From Streptomyces lavendofoliae (GTDB lineage: Bacteria > Actinomycetota > Actinomycetes > Streptomycetales > Streptomycetaceae): a stretch of DNA of 64,000 nt. The first letter of the stretch is position 1. Every line of letters begins with the position of its first letter. Location of the stretch: positions 124,001 to 188,000 of the forward strand of contig NZ_BMTP01000013.1 of assembly GCF_014649735.1 (NCBI RefSeq), written 5' to 3'. The notes under the pieces are model-generated. The model did not search any database. It was not told where the DNA came from and was given only the letters and a program-made list of their open reading frames with translations. Positions 41,101 through 49,295 of the stretch are shown here, piece after piece. A program made the translations under genes and the position numbers.

Positions 41101-42013
41101 CCTGCCAGAACTCGAAGAAGCCGAGCGTCTCGGCCTTCTTGATGCCCGCGACGACCAGCTGGCGCTCGCCGTTCGGCTTGACCAGGTCGATCGCCAGGCC
41201 GAAGTTGACGTGCTCCGGCTTGACCAGGACCGGCTTGCCGTCCTTCTCGCCGTAGGAGTAGTTCATCGACGGCATGGCCTTGATGGCCTGCACCATCGCG
41301 TACCCGATGAGGTGCGTGAAGGAGATCTTCCCGCCGCGGGCGCGCTTGAGGTGGTTGTTGATGACGATGCGGTTGTCGAACAGCAGCTTCACCGGGACGG
41401 CGCGGACCGAGGTGGCGGTCGGCAGCTCCAGCGAGGCGTTCATGTTCTTGGCGACCGCGGCGGCCGGGCCGCGCAGCGGCACGTACTCGGGGCCGGCGGG
41501 GGCCTCGGTGGCGGCCTTGGCGGCCGGCTTGGCGGCGGCCGGCTTGGCGGCGGGCGCGGGCTTCGAGGCAGGGGCGGCGGCCGGGGCCGGGGCCGCGGCC
41601 TGGGCCGTGGCCGGGGCGGGCGCCGGCGTCGCGGCGGGGGCCTGGGCGGCAGCGGCCTGTGCGGGTGCCGCTGCCGCCGGCCGCGCCGGGGCGGCCGGGG
41701 CCGGGTTCTGTGGAGCCGGGGCCTGGGCGGCGGCAGCGGAGGGCGCGGCCTCGGCCGCTCCGGTGCTCGCAGCCCCCGCGGCTACGGCACCCTCGCCCGC
41801 GGGCTTGTCCGCCGAGCCGGACGCGGAGCCCGGCTTGTAGTCGGCGAAGAAGTCCCACCAGGCACGGTCGACCGAATTCGGGTCCTGGAGGTACTGCTGG
41901 TAGATCTCGTCGACGAGCCACTCATTGGCACCGAACGCGGCGGCAGGGTTCGAAGGACCCTGCCCGTCTTGGTCGGTCGAGATACTCGAGTTACTGGGGG
42001 ACTGAGACGACAC
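38129..42013 (-). CDS. kgd: multifunctional 2-oxoglutarate decarboxylase/dehydrogenase (E1o with E2-like domain)
   Basis: 1294 residues from GTG 42013. The N-terminal motif AAAFGANEWLVDEIYQQYLQDP is followed by an Ala/Pro-rich linker (about 60-175), an E2 acyltransferase-like domain (to about 430, with STYDHRVIQGAASGEF) and the thiamine-diphosphate E1 domain (GMAHRGRLNVLANI, LHGDAAFAGQGVVAETLN, HNEGDNPQFTNP). This fusion is the actinobacterial SucA/Kgd/OdhA enzyme that oxidises or decarboxylates 2-oxoglutarate in the TCA cycle and is usually controlled by a GarA/OdhI FHA protein. GTG 42013 gives the family's usual N-terminus; GTG 42040 is an alternative nine codons earlier. Confidence 0.94.
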   Translation of the reverse strand: MSSQSPSNSSISTDQDGQGPSNPAAAFGANEWLVDEIYQQYLQDPNSVDRAWWDFFADYKPGSASGSADKPAGEGAVAAGAASTGAAEAAPSAAAAQAPAPQNPAPAAPARPAAAAPAQAAAAQAPAATPAPAPATAQAAAPAPAAAPASKPAPAAKPAAAKPAAKAATEAPAGPEYVPLRGPAAAVAKNMNASLELPTATSVRAVPVKLLFDNRIVINNHLKRARGGKISFTHLIGYAMVQAIKAMPSMNYSYGEKDGKPVLVKPEHVNFGLAIDLVKPNGERQLVVAGIKKAETLGFFEFWQAYEDIVRRARNNKLTMDDFTGVTVSLTNPGGLGTVHSVPRLMPGQSVIMGVGSMDYPAEFQGTSQDTLNKLGISKVMTLTSTYDHRVIQGAASGEFLRIVANLLLGEDGFYDDVFESLRIPYEPVRWFKDIDASHDDDVTKAARVFELIHSYRVRGHVMADTDPLEYRQRKHPDLDITEHGLTLWDLEREFAVGGFGGKSMMKLRDILGVLRDSYCRTTGIEFMHIQDPKQRKWIQDRVERPHSKPEREEQLRILRRLNAAEAFETFLQTKYVGQKRFSLEGGESVIPLLDAVIDSAAESRLDEVVIGMAHRGRLNVLANIVGKSYAQIFREFEGNLDPKSMHGSGDVKYHLGAEGTFTGLDGEQIKVSLAANPSHLEAVDPVLEGIVRAKQDIINKGGTDFTVLPVALHGDAAFAGQGVVAETLNMSQLRGYRTGGTVHIVINNQVGFTAAPESSRSSMYATDVARMIEAPIFHVNGDDPEAVVRVARLAFEFRQTFNKDVVIDLICYRRRGHNEGDNPQFTNPQMYSLIDKKRSVRKLYTESLIGRGDITLEEAEQALQDFQGQLEKVFAEVREATSQPGTANSPEPQAEFPVAVTTAVSQEVVKRIAESQVNIPDRVKVHPRLMPQLQRRAASIDDGTIDWGMGETLAIGSLLMEGTPVRLAGQDTRRGTFGQRHAVLVDQETGEDHTPLQYLSEDQARYNVYDSLLSEYAAMGFEYGYSLARPDALVMWEAQFGDFVNGAQTVVDEFISSAEQKWGQTSGVTLLLPHGYEGQGPDHSSARPERFLQLCAQNNMTVAMPTLPSNYFHLLRWQVHNPHHKPLVVFTPKSMLRLKAAASKAEEFTTGGFRPVIGDESAAAEAVRKVVFCSGKVYYDLEAERVKRGVTDTAIIRLERLYPLPGAELQAEISKYPNAEKYLWAQEEPANQGAWPFIALNLIDHLDLAVGADIPHGERLRRISRPHSSSPAVGSAKRHQAEQAQLVSEVFDA

Positions 42014-42282
42014 GGCGGCAACCGCCCTCTTCCGCTTCACAAGGTGATGGACAGCGGAAATAAAGGCTACGCCTCCCCGGCCTGGACGTGCAGGCCGGGC
42101 ATGCCATCGTCGCGTAGATCACATCTGAAGACGTGTTTCGGCGCTGGAAATGGCGGGAAACAAGCGTGGTTGCCCTGCGAATGGGTACACGAAGGCGCGA
42201 CTGCGGCCCGCCAGGGCGCGCAGCCTCGACCACGTCCCGCACATGTATACGCAGAACGCGCGCTTCCGGTTCGAACCCTACG

Positions 42283-43365
42283 TCAACCGCGTGGCGGCGG
42301 AATCCCTGGAAGAGTGACCTGGATCCGGCATCCACGTGCGGATTCGGCCACCCCGATGCGCCCGCCGTGCAGATCGACCGCCCACCGGGCGATCGCCAGG
42401 CCCAGCCCCGTGCCGCCGTCGCTGTCCGGGCCGTGCGGCGAGGGGACACCACCCCGGTTGAACCGCTCGAAGACCTTGTGCCGCTCCGACTCCGGAATGC
42501 CCGGCCCCTCGTCCACCACTTCCAGGTCCAGCGACTCCGGCTGCCGCCCGCGCCGGGCCCGTACCGTCACGCGGCCGTGCGGCGGCGAGTGCTTCACCGC
42601 GTTGTCGATCAGGTTCGCCACCACCTGGTGCAGTCGCTCGCTGTCGGCGTGCGCGGTCAGCTCGGGCGGCGACACGTCCAGATGCAGGTGCACGTCGGTA
42701 CGGGTGTGGCTGCCCGAGCCGGAGGACAGGCCGCGCTGGGCGGCGGCCAGATTGGCCTCCTTGAGCACCCCCGACAGGTACGGCCACACCTCGAAGCGGC
42801 GCGACCGGAGCGGTACGACACCGTTGTCCAGGCGCGACAGATCCAGCAGCGTCTCCACCAGCCGCCCCAGCCGCTCCGTCTGCTTCAGGGCGGTGCGCAT
42901 CGTCTCGGGATCGGCGGCGGAGACCCCGTCCACCACGTTCTCCAGCACCGCCCGCAGCGCGGCGATCGGGGTGCGCAGCTCGTGCGAGACGTTGGCCACC
43001 AGCTCCTTGCGGTGCCGGTCCACCGCCTCCAGGTCGTCCGCCATGCGGTTGATGGTGGAGGCCAGGTCGCCCAGCTCGTCCCGGCGGTCGGCGCCGCGCA
43101 CCCGGCGGGTGTAGTCGCCGTGCGAGATGGACTTCGCCACCGTGTTCATCTCGTCCAGCGGCGCGGTCAGGCCGTGCGCCACGAACTGGGTGATCAGCAG
43201 TGTCGCGATCACCGAGAAGACGGTGATGAAGCGCAGCTCGGTCTCCGTCCGCAGGGCCACCATCAGCAGCCCGGTCGTGATGAAGACCGAGACGACGACG
43301 AGTGTGCCCAGTTTGGTCTTGATCGAGACCGAGACCGAACGCAGCCGGGACCGGAGCGACGTCAT
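42283..43365 (-). CDS. sensor histidine kinase
   Basis: 360 residues. Two membrane helices (about 17-37 and 45-64) are almost adjacent, so there is little external sensor. HAMP about 65-118. H-box His128 in VANVSHELRTPIAAL, N-box NLIDNAVKHSPP, G-boxes DEGPGIP and GGTGLGLAI. The signal is probably sensed in or near the membrane. It overlaps the response regulator gene by ATGA, so it is second in a two-gene operon. Confidence 0.92.
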   Translation of the reverse strand: MTSLRSRLRSVSVSIKTKLGTLVVVSVFITTGLLMVALRTETELRFITVFSVIATLLITQFVAHGLTAPLDEMNTVAKSISHGDYTRRVRGADRRDELGDLASTINRMADDLEAVDRHRKELVANVSHELRTPIAALRAVLENVVDGVSAADPETMRTALKQTERLGRLVETLLDLSRLDNGVVPLRSRRFEVWPYLSGVLKEANLAAAQRGLSSGSGSHTRTDVHLHLDVSPPELTAHADSERLHQVVANLIDNAVKHSPPHGRVTVRARRGRQPESLDLEVVDEGPGIPESERHKVFERFNRGGVPSPHGPDSDGGTGLGLAIARWAVDLHGGRIGVAESARGCRIQVTLPGIPPPRG

Positions 43366-44099
43366 GGGGCGGGCGTCTCCAGCGCGTAACCGACACCGTG
43401 GACGGTACGGATCCGCTCGGCGCCGATCTTGCGGCGCAGCGCCTTGATGTGGCTGTCCACGGTCCGGGTGCCCGACGCGTCCGCCCAGTCCCAGACCTCC
43501 GCGAGGAGCTGCTCGCGCGAGAGGACCGCGCGGGGCGTGTTCGCCAGGCAGACCAGCAGGTCGAACTCGGTCGGCGTGAGGTGGACGTCCTCGCCCCTGA
43601 CCCGGACCCGCCGCTGCGCGTGGTCGACCTCCAGCTCGCCGAGCCGCAGGATGCCGCTGCGCGGGGTGACGGCCGCCTGGGCCGCCCGCTCGACGCGCCG
43701 CAGCAGCACGTGCACCCGGGCCGCCAGCTCCCGCATGGAGAACGGCTTGGTCATGTAGTCGTCGGCGCCGACCCCCAGGCCGACCAGCATGTCGGTCTCG
43801 TCGTCGCGCGCCGTCAGCATCAGCACCGGCACCGGCCGCTGCGCCTGGACCCGACGGCACACCTCCAGGCCGTCGAACCCCGGCAGCATGATGTCGAGCA
43901 CCATCAGGTCGGGCTGCCACGCCTCGGCGGCGTCCACGGCCGCCGGCCCGTCGGTGGCCGTCTGCACCAGGAAGCCCTCGGCCCGCAACCGGGCGGAGAT
44001 GGCCTCGACGATGGTGGTGTCGTCCTCGACGACCAGCACGCGGCGCTGCGTTCCCGGCGCTACCGCCGTGCCGGTTTGGCTGGTGTGTGTCTGCTCCAT
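43362..44099 (-). CDS. OmpR/PhoB-type response regulator
   Basis: 245 residues. Receiver domain about 20-135, phospho-acceptor Asp69 in LMVLDIMLPG, Lys in DDYMTKPF. The C-terminal winged helix has HLTPTEFDLLVCLANTPRAVLSREQLLAEVW and TVDSHIKALRRKIG. It precedes and overlaps its kinase. ATG 44099 is preceded by AGGGG. Neighbours suggest no regulon. Confidence 0.93.
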   Translation of the reverse strand: MEQTHTSQTGTAVAPGTQRRVLVVEDDTTIVEAISARLRAEGFLVQTATDGPAAVDAAEAWQPDLMVLDIMLPGFDGLEVCRRVQAQRPVPVLMLTARDDETDMLVGLGVGADDYMTKPFSMRELAARVHVLLRRVERAAQAAVTPRSGILRLGELEVDHAQRRVRVRGEDVHLTPTEFDLLVCLANTPRAVLSREQLLAEVWDWADASGTRTVDSHIKALRRKIGAERIRTVHGVGYALETPAP

Positions 44100-44181
44100 C
44101 GCCCCGCCCCTGTCGCGTCCTGCGCGAGCGTGTAGATCCGTGTGTTCGGTCAGCAGCGTAAAGGCACCGACCGCGTCCCGG

Positions 44182-44913
44182 CTACGCAGGGCGAACGGCG
44201 AGGTGGACCACGTCCGGTACGCCCCGGGCAACCGGCACCTCTTCGGTTCTTACCCCGCTGAACCCGGCATTCCGCAATGACTCTTCGAAATCGGCGGACG
44301 GCCGGGCGGACCAGACGGCGAGCACTCCGCCGGGGTTCAGCCGGGCCGCGCAGGCCGCCAGACCGGCGGGCGAGTACAGGTGGTCGTTGTCCTCCGTGAC
44401 GGTCCAGTCGGGGCCGTTGTCGATGTCCAGGCAGAGGGCGTCGAACGTGTCGGGGGAGCTGCGGACGTACGCGACCAGGTCGCCGTGGACCAGCACCGTG
44501 CGGGGGTCGGCGAGCGCCTCGCCGGAGATCCGGGCGAGCGGCCCCCGGCGGTGCCAGTCGATGATCGCCGCCTCCCGCTCGACGACCGCGATGCGACCCC
44601 AGGCGGGCTCGGCGGCCGCGTGGGCGAGCGAGAACCCGACGCCGAGACCGCCGACGAGGACCGCCGGGTGCGGGCGGGCCCCGAGGGCCCGCAGGGCGGC
44701 GTCGACCAGCAGCCGCTCCGACCGGCCGTCGGAGGTGTCCATCAGGAAGGTGCCGTTGGCGATGATCTCGAAGTCCTCGCCGCGCCGGCGCAGCACCACC
44801 TCGCCGTACGGTCCCTCCCGGCGGTCGAGCGTCACGGGCGCGGGCGCGGGCGGGGTCATGGGCGTGGTCGCGGGCGGGCTGACCGGTGCGGTCACGGGAG
44901 TCGTCACAGCCAT
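44182..44913 (-). CDS. spermidine-synthase-like methyltransferase-fold protein
   Basis: 243 residues. After a Pro/Thr-rich start, EIIANGTFLMDTSDGRSERLLV and ALRALGARPHPAVLVGGLGVGFSLA match the polyamine aminopropyltransferase fold, and LDIDNGPDW is the acid loop. The full catalytic set of spermidine synthase is not obvious, so the activity is uncertain. TACGCT ends 7 nt before ATG 44913; GAGG also lies there, so the start is well supported. Confidence 0.82.
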   Translation of the reverse strand: MAVTTPVTAPVSPPATTPMTPPAPAPVTLDRREGPYGEVVLRRRGEDFEIIANGTFLMDTSDGRSERLLVDAALRALGARPHPAVLVGGLGVGFSLAHAAAEPAWGRIAVVEREAAIIDWHRRGPLARISGEALADPRTVLVHGDLVAYVRSSPDTFDALCLDIDNGPDWTVTEDNDHLYSPAGLAACAARLNPGGVLAVWSARPSADFEESLRNAGFSGVRTEEVPVARGVPDVVHLAVRPA

Positions 44914-45130
44914 GATCCTCAGCGTAGCGACGGGGGTGGGGCGGGCACCGGGCATTGGCCGACTCCCGCCACCGCCGGCCGGGGACGCCCCGCCGGCGGC
45001 GCGCCGACGGGTGCGCGGCGGGAGGTGTGATCCATGTCATGGACGGCGGCGGACATGATCGCGTCGGCTGGGGCAACGGGTGATCCGGGGGCGTTGCGCG
45101 CGGGGTTCGGCGACGAGGAAGGACGGCACG

Positions 45131-45859
45131 GTGCTCCAGCTCCCGACGCGGGGAACGGACGACGGCGCCGCCGCGACCGTACGCACGGCCTCGGGCCGGG
45201 CTCCCGGGCGCCTGGGGCGCGCCGGGCGGCTGCTGCCCACGCCGGCCGGGACGCCCTTCACGTTCGGCTACACCCTGGTCCTGGTGGCCACGTCGCTGTT
45301 CGCCGAGTACGGCGACCCCGGCACCGTCGCCGGCCTGCTGCACGCCTCCAGCACCGACGTCGCCCACCTCTCCCGTACGCCCCTGCTGGTGCTGGTCACC
45401 AGCGCGCTGTGGGTGGCGGGCGGGCTCTTCTCGGCCTGCGCCGTCGGGTTCGTCTTCGTCCTCACGGCGCTGGAGCGCCGCATCGGGGCGTGGCGGACGG
45501 CGGCGGTGTTCCTGGTGGGGCACGTGGTGGCGACGCTCGCCACGGAGATCCCGGTGGGGCTGTCCGTCCTGGCCGGGCACCTGCCGGACACGTCGCTGCA
45601 CCGGCTGGACTACGGCATCAGCTTCGGAGTGCTGGCGTCCGTCGGGGCGCTGGCGGGGCTGCTCGCCCCGGTGGCGCGCGGCACGGTGCTGGCCTGGGTG
45701 TCGGCGATGCTGCTCCACGACCTGGTGGCCTTCGAGGACCCGCTCACCGACTGGGGCCACCCGCTCGCCCTGCTGATCGGCGTCGGTTTCTGGCCGCTGC
45801 TGCGCCGGGTGGCGCGTGGGCCCCGTCCCACCGGGCCGCGCCACCCTGCGAGCGGGTGA
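45131..45859 (+). CDS. rhomboid-like integral membrane protein
   Basis: 242 residues. Five to six membrane helices: FTFGYTLVLVATSLFAEYG, then LLVLVTSALWVAGGLFSACAVGFVFVL, TAAVFLVGHVVATLATEIPVGL, YGISFGVLASVGALAGLLAP and HPLALLIGVGFWPLL. The order resembles rhomboid proteases, but the catalytic GxSG serine is replaced (GISFG), so it is probably an inactive relative. GTG 45131 has AAGGA at 45119-45123. It lies upstream of lon on the same strand with its own spacer. Confidence 0.8.
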   Translation: MLQLPTRGTDDGAAATVRTASGRAPGRLGRAGRLLPTPAGTPFTFGYTLVLVATSLFAEYGDPGTVAGLLHASSTDVAHLSRTPLLVLVTSALWVAGGLFSACAVGFVFVLTALERRIGAWRTAAVFLVGHVVATLATEIPVGLSVLAGHLPDTSLHRLDYGISFGVLASVGALAGLLAPVARGTVLAWVSAMLLHDLVAFEDPLTDWGHPLALLIGVGFWPLLRRVARGPRPTGPRHPASG

Positions 45860-45906
45860 TCGCTCAGAGCGAACAGCGGCGGGGAACACCCCGGCTGTCA
45901 TAAGCA

Positions 45907-45925
45907 TTGAGTGTGTACAGCTCAA
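45907..45925 (+). promoter_or_regulatory. HAIR-type operator (HspR) ahead of lon
   Basis: TTGAGT (45907-45912), seven bases, then GCTCAA (45920-45925). The HspR-associated inverted repeat is TTGAGT-N7-ACTCAA, so one base differs. It sits 22 bp before the lon ATG. HspR control of lon is established in Streptomyces. Confidence 0.75.
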
Positions 45926-45947
45926 CTTGACTGCCGAAGGGGAGATC

Positions 45948-48359
45948 ATGGCTTCGACGTCCTCACCGCTCACCCTGCCCGTGCTGCCGCTCGACGACGA
46001 GGTCGTGCTGCCCGGGATGGTGGTGCCGCTGGACCTGTCCGACACCGAGGTGCGCGCCGCGGTGGAGGCCGCCCAGGCGGCGGCCCGGTCCTCCGGGACC
46101 CAGGGCGGCAAGCCCAAGGTCCTGCTGGTGCCGCGCATCGACGGGACGTACGCGGGCATCGGCGTCCTCGGCACCGTGGAGCAGGTCGGGCGGCTCTCCG
46201 ACGGCGACCCCGGCGCCCTCATCCGCGGCCGCGGCCGGGTGAAGATCGGCGCCGGTACGACCGGCCCGGGCGCCGCTCTGTGGGTCGAGGGCACCACCGT
46301 CGAGGAGACGGTGCCCGACCCGCTGCCCGGCCAGCTCGCCGACCTGGTCAAGGAGTACAAGGCGCTGGCCACCAGCTGGCTGAAGAAGCGCGGCGCCTGG
46401 CAGGTCGTGGACCGGGTCCAGCAGATCGACGGCGTTTCCGCCCTCGCCGACAACTCCGGCTACTCACCCTTCCTGACCGTCGGCCAGAAGGTCGAGCTCC
46501 TGGAGACCGAGGACCCGGTCGCCCGCCTGAGGCTCGCCACCGAGCAGCTGCGCGAACACCTCGCCGAGCAGGACGTCGCCGAGTCCATCGCCAAGGACGT
46601 CCAGGAGGGCGTCGACAAGCAGCAGCGCGAGTTCCTGCTGCGCCGCCAGCTGGAGGCCGTCCGCAAGGAGCTGCGCGAGCTCAACGGCGAGAAGGACGGC
46701 GAGGAGTCCGACGACTACCGGGCCCGCGTCGAGGCCGCCGACCTCCCCGAGAAGGCGCGCGAGGCGGCCCTCAAGGAGGTCGACAAGCTGGAGCGCTCCA
46801 GCGACCAGAACCCGGAGACCGCCTGGATCCGCACCTGGCTCGACACGGTCCTGGAGATGCCGTGGAACGAGCGCACCGAGGACAGTCACGACATCAAGGG
46901 CGCCAAGGAGGTCCTCGACGCCGAGCACGCCGGCCTGGAGGACGTGAAGGAACGCATCACCGAGTACCTCGCGGTGCGCAAGCGGCGCGCGGAGCGCGGG
47001 CTGGGGGTCGTGGGCGGGCGGCGCGGCGGCGCGGTGCTCGCGCTGGTCGGGCCCCCGGGCGTCGGCAAGACCTCGCTCGGCGAGTCGGTCGCGCACGCGA
47101 TGGGCCGGAAGTTCGTGCGGGTCGCCCTCGGCGGCGTACGCGACGAGGCGGAGATCCGCGGCCACCGGCGTACCTACGTGGGCGCCCTGCCGGGCCGGAT
47201 CGTGCGGGCGATCAAGGAGGCCGGGTCCATGAACCCGGTCGTCCTGCTCGACGAGATCGACAAGGTCGGATCCGACTTCCGGGGCGATCCGGCGGCCGCG
47301 CTGCTGGAGGTCCTCGACCCGGCGCAGAACCACACCTTCCGCGACCACTACCTGGAGGTCGAGCTCGACCTGTCCGACGTGGTCTTCCTCGCCACCGCCA
47401 ACGTCCTGGAGGCCATCCCCGAGGCCCTGCTGGACCGTATGGAGCTGGTCCGCCTCGACGGCTACACCGAGGACGAGAAGGTCGTCATCGCCCGGGACCA
47501 CCTGGTCCCGCGCCAGCTGGAGCGGGCGGGCCTGGAGAGCGGTGAGGTGACGCTGGACGAGTCGGCGCTGCGCAGGCTCGCGGGCGAGTACACCCGCGAG
47601 GCGGGCGTCCGGAACCTGGAGCGGTCGATCGCGCGGCTGCTGCGCAGGGTGGCCGCCCAGAGCGAACTGGGCGACCGGGAGCTGCCCCTCACCATCGGCG
47701 GGGGCGACCTGCGGGAGCTGATCGGGCGGCCGCACCACGTGCCCGAGTCCGCCCAGGACCCGGCCGAGCGCCGCACCTCGGTGCCCGGTGTCGCCACCGG
47801 ACTCGCGGTCACCGGCGCGGGTGGCGACGTCCTGTTCGTCGAGGCGTCGCTGGCCGACCCGGAGACGGGCGCGGCGGGGCTGACGCTGACCGGTCAGCTC
47901 GGTGACGTGATGAAGGAGTCGGCGCAGATCGCCCTCAGCTTCCTGCGCTCGCACGGCGCCGAACTGGAACTGCCCGTCACCGGCCTGAAGGACCGGGGCG
48001 TGCACATCCACTTCCCGGCCGGAGCGGTGCCCAAGGACGGGCCCAGCGCGGGCATCACCATGACCACCGCGCTCGCCTCGCTGCTGTCGGGCCGCCTGGT
48101 CCGTACGGACGTGGCGATGACCGGCGAGGTGTCCCTGACCGGGCGGGTGCTGCCGATCGGTGGTGTGAAGCAGAAGCTGCTGGCCGCGCACCGGGCGGGC
48201 ATCACGACCGTGATCATCCCCAAGCGGAACGAGGCGGACCTGGACGACGTCCCGGCCGAGATCCTCGACAAGCTGGAGGTCCACCCGGTCACCGACGTCC
48301 GCCAGGTCCTGGACCTGGCCCTCGCCCCGGCGACCACGGAGGTGCCGCTGGCGGCCTGA
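45948..48359 (+). CDS. lon: ATP-dependent protease La
   Basis: 803 residues. The LON substrate-binding domain covers about 1-210, a coiled coil follows, the AAA module has Walker A GPPGVGKTS near 367 and Walker B VVLLDEIDKVG, and the C-terminal protease has the Ser of KDGPSAGI near 698 and Lys in GGVKQKLLAA near 741. It degrades damaged and regulatory proteins in the cytoplasm. ATG 45948 has AAGGGGAG upstream. The HAIR element predicts heat-shock induction through HspR. Confidence 0.96.
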   Translation: MASTSSPLTLPVLPLDDEVVLPGMVVPLDLSDTEVRAAVEAAQAAARSSGTQGGKPKVLLVPRIDGTYAGIGVLGTVEQVGRLSDGDPGALIRGRGRVKIGAGTTGPGAALWVEGTTVEETVPDPLPGQLADLVKEYKALATSWLKKRGAWQVVDRVQQIDGVSALADNSGYSPFLTVGQKVELLETEDPVARLRLATEQLREHLAEQDVAESIAKDVQEGVDKQQREFLLRRQLEAVRKELRELNGEKDGEESDDYRARVEAADLPEKAREAALKEVDKLERSSDQNPETAWIRTWLDTVLEMPWNERTEDSHDIKGAKEVLDAEHAGLEDVKERITEYLAVRKRRAERGLGVVGGRRGGAVLALVGPPGVGKTSLGESVAHAMGRKFVRVALGGVRDEAEIRGHRRTYVGALPGRIVRAIKEAGSMNPVVLLDEIDKVGSDFRGDPAAALLEVLDPAQNHTFRDHYLEVELDLSDVVFLATANVLEAIPEALLDRMELVRLDGYTEDEKVVIARDHLVPRQLERAGLESGEVTLDESALRRLAGEYTREAGVRNLERSIARLLRRVAAQSELGDRELPLTIGGGDLRELIGRPHHVPESAQDPAERRTSVPGVATGLAVTGAGGDVLFVEASLADPETGAAGLTLTGQLGDVMKESAQIALSFLRSHGAELELPVTGLKDRGVHIHFPAGAVPKDGPSAGITMTTALASLLSGRLVRTDVAMTGEVSLTGRVLPIGGVKQKLLAAHRAGITTVIIPKRNEADLDDVPAEILDKLEVHPVTDVRQVLDLALAPATTEVPLAA

Positions 48360-48375
48360 CCCCGGCCGCCCCGCC

Positions 48376-48408
48376 CCGGGGACGGACCCCGTGAGGGCCC
48401 GTCCCCGG
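48376..48408. terminator. 10-bp hairpin between lon and the protease gene
   Basis: CCGGGGACGG (48376-48385) pairs with CCGTCCCCGG (48399-48408). It begins 16 bp after the lon stop and lies between convergent genes. Confidence 0.65.
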
Positions 48409-48461
48409 AGGCTCGCCGTCCCCGGGGGCTGCCCGGGGCGGCGGCCGGTCCGGGCGGCGGC

Positions 48462-49265
48462 CTACGCGCCGGAGGCCCTGACGGCGCGGTCGTACAGGGC
48501 GCGGGTCCTCGCGTCGAAGAGGACCGCCGTCGACTCCGCGTCCGTCTCGCCGCCGCTCAGCACGCCGATCAGCCGGCCGCCGGCCAGCCAGGGGCTGCCG
48601 CTCGTGCCGTCGAAGAAGCCGTCGCACTCCATCAGCATGGAGCCGGCCAGATCCGGGTCCGCGCGGGTGTCGGTGGTGCAGGAGATCGGCCCGTCGGACG
48701 GGTTGCGGTCCTTGTTCGGGTAGCCGACGACCGTCACCCGCCGCTCGGGAGCCGACGCCCAGTCCGGCCGGGCGGCGCCCACGACCTGCTGGACCTGGCG
48801 CCCGCGGGCGTCCGCGTCCAGGGTCAGGAAGGCGTAGTCGTGGGCGTCCGCGTCGTCACCGGCGGCCTTCCACGCGTCGGCCACCTGCACCGTACGGACC
48901 TTCCAGGTGCCGTACGGTGCCGGGTTCGCGCCGCCGCCCCGGTAGCCGGGCGCGAACGAGAAGCCGGAGCTCGCCGAGCCGTCCGCGAACACGCAGTGCG
49001 CGGCGGTCGCGACGACGTTGCCCCCGGGGCTGTCGACCACGCTCGCCGTGCACCAGTGCCCGTCCCCGTCGAGCAGCACCCCCACCGACCGCGAACCGGC
49101 GGACGGCACCGCCGACCGCTGCGGGGCCGGCCGGGCGCCCGCCGCGTCCCCGGCCGCGTCCCGGGCCGTCGTGTCCGGGCGCGGGGCCGAATGGGACGGA
49201 CCCCCGCACGCGGTGGCGGTGGTCACGACGGCGACGATCCACAGCAACGGCCTCATCCAGCGCAT
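48462..49265 (-). CDS. trypsin-like serine protease, probable lipoprotein
   Basis: 267 residues. The N-terminus has a lipobox-like TTATAC at Cys20. The chymotrypsin-fold triad is His90 (ATAAHC), Asp143 (AHDYAFL) and Ser222 (GTSGSPW). It belongs to the V8/trypsin-like group of secreted Streptomyces peptidases. AAGGA eight bases before ATG 49265 favours that start over ATG 49274. It is downstream of the LuxR/TrmB-type regulator gene on the same strand (30-bp gap). Confidence 0.85.
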   Translation of the reverse strand: MRWMRPLLWIVAVVTTATACGGPSHSAPRPDTTARDAAGDAAGARPAPQRSAVPSAGSRSVGVLLDGDGHWCTASVVDSPGGNVVATAAHCVFADGSASSGFSFAPGYRGGGANPAPYGTWKVRTVQVADAWKAAGDDADAHDYAFLTLDADARGRQVQQVVGAARPDWASAPERRVTVVGYPNKDRNPSDGPISCTTDTRADPDLAGSMLMECDGFFDGTSGSPWLAGGRLIGVLSGGETDAESTAVLFDARTRALYDRAVRASGA

Positions 49266-49295
49266 GCGGCACATCCTTTCCCATGGGCCGGCCGG

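Noticed and set aside
42268..42277. GGTTCGAACC resembling a tRNA T-loop
   Set aside because: The flanking bases do not form a 5-bp T-stem, and no acceptor, D or anticodon stems are present on either strand; the string is self-complementary and occurs by chance.
37997..43114. 1705-residue open frame antisense to the 2-oxoglutarate decarboxylase and sensor kinase
   Set aside because: It is the mirror frame of two certain genes in high-GC DNA; its composition is repetitive and matches no protein family.
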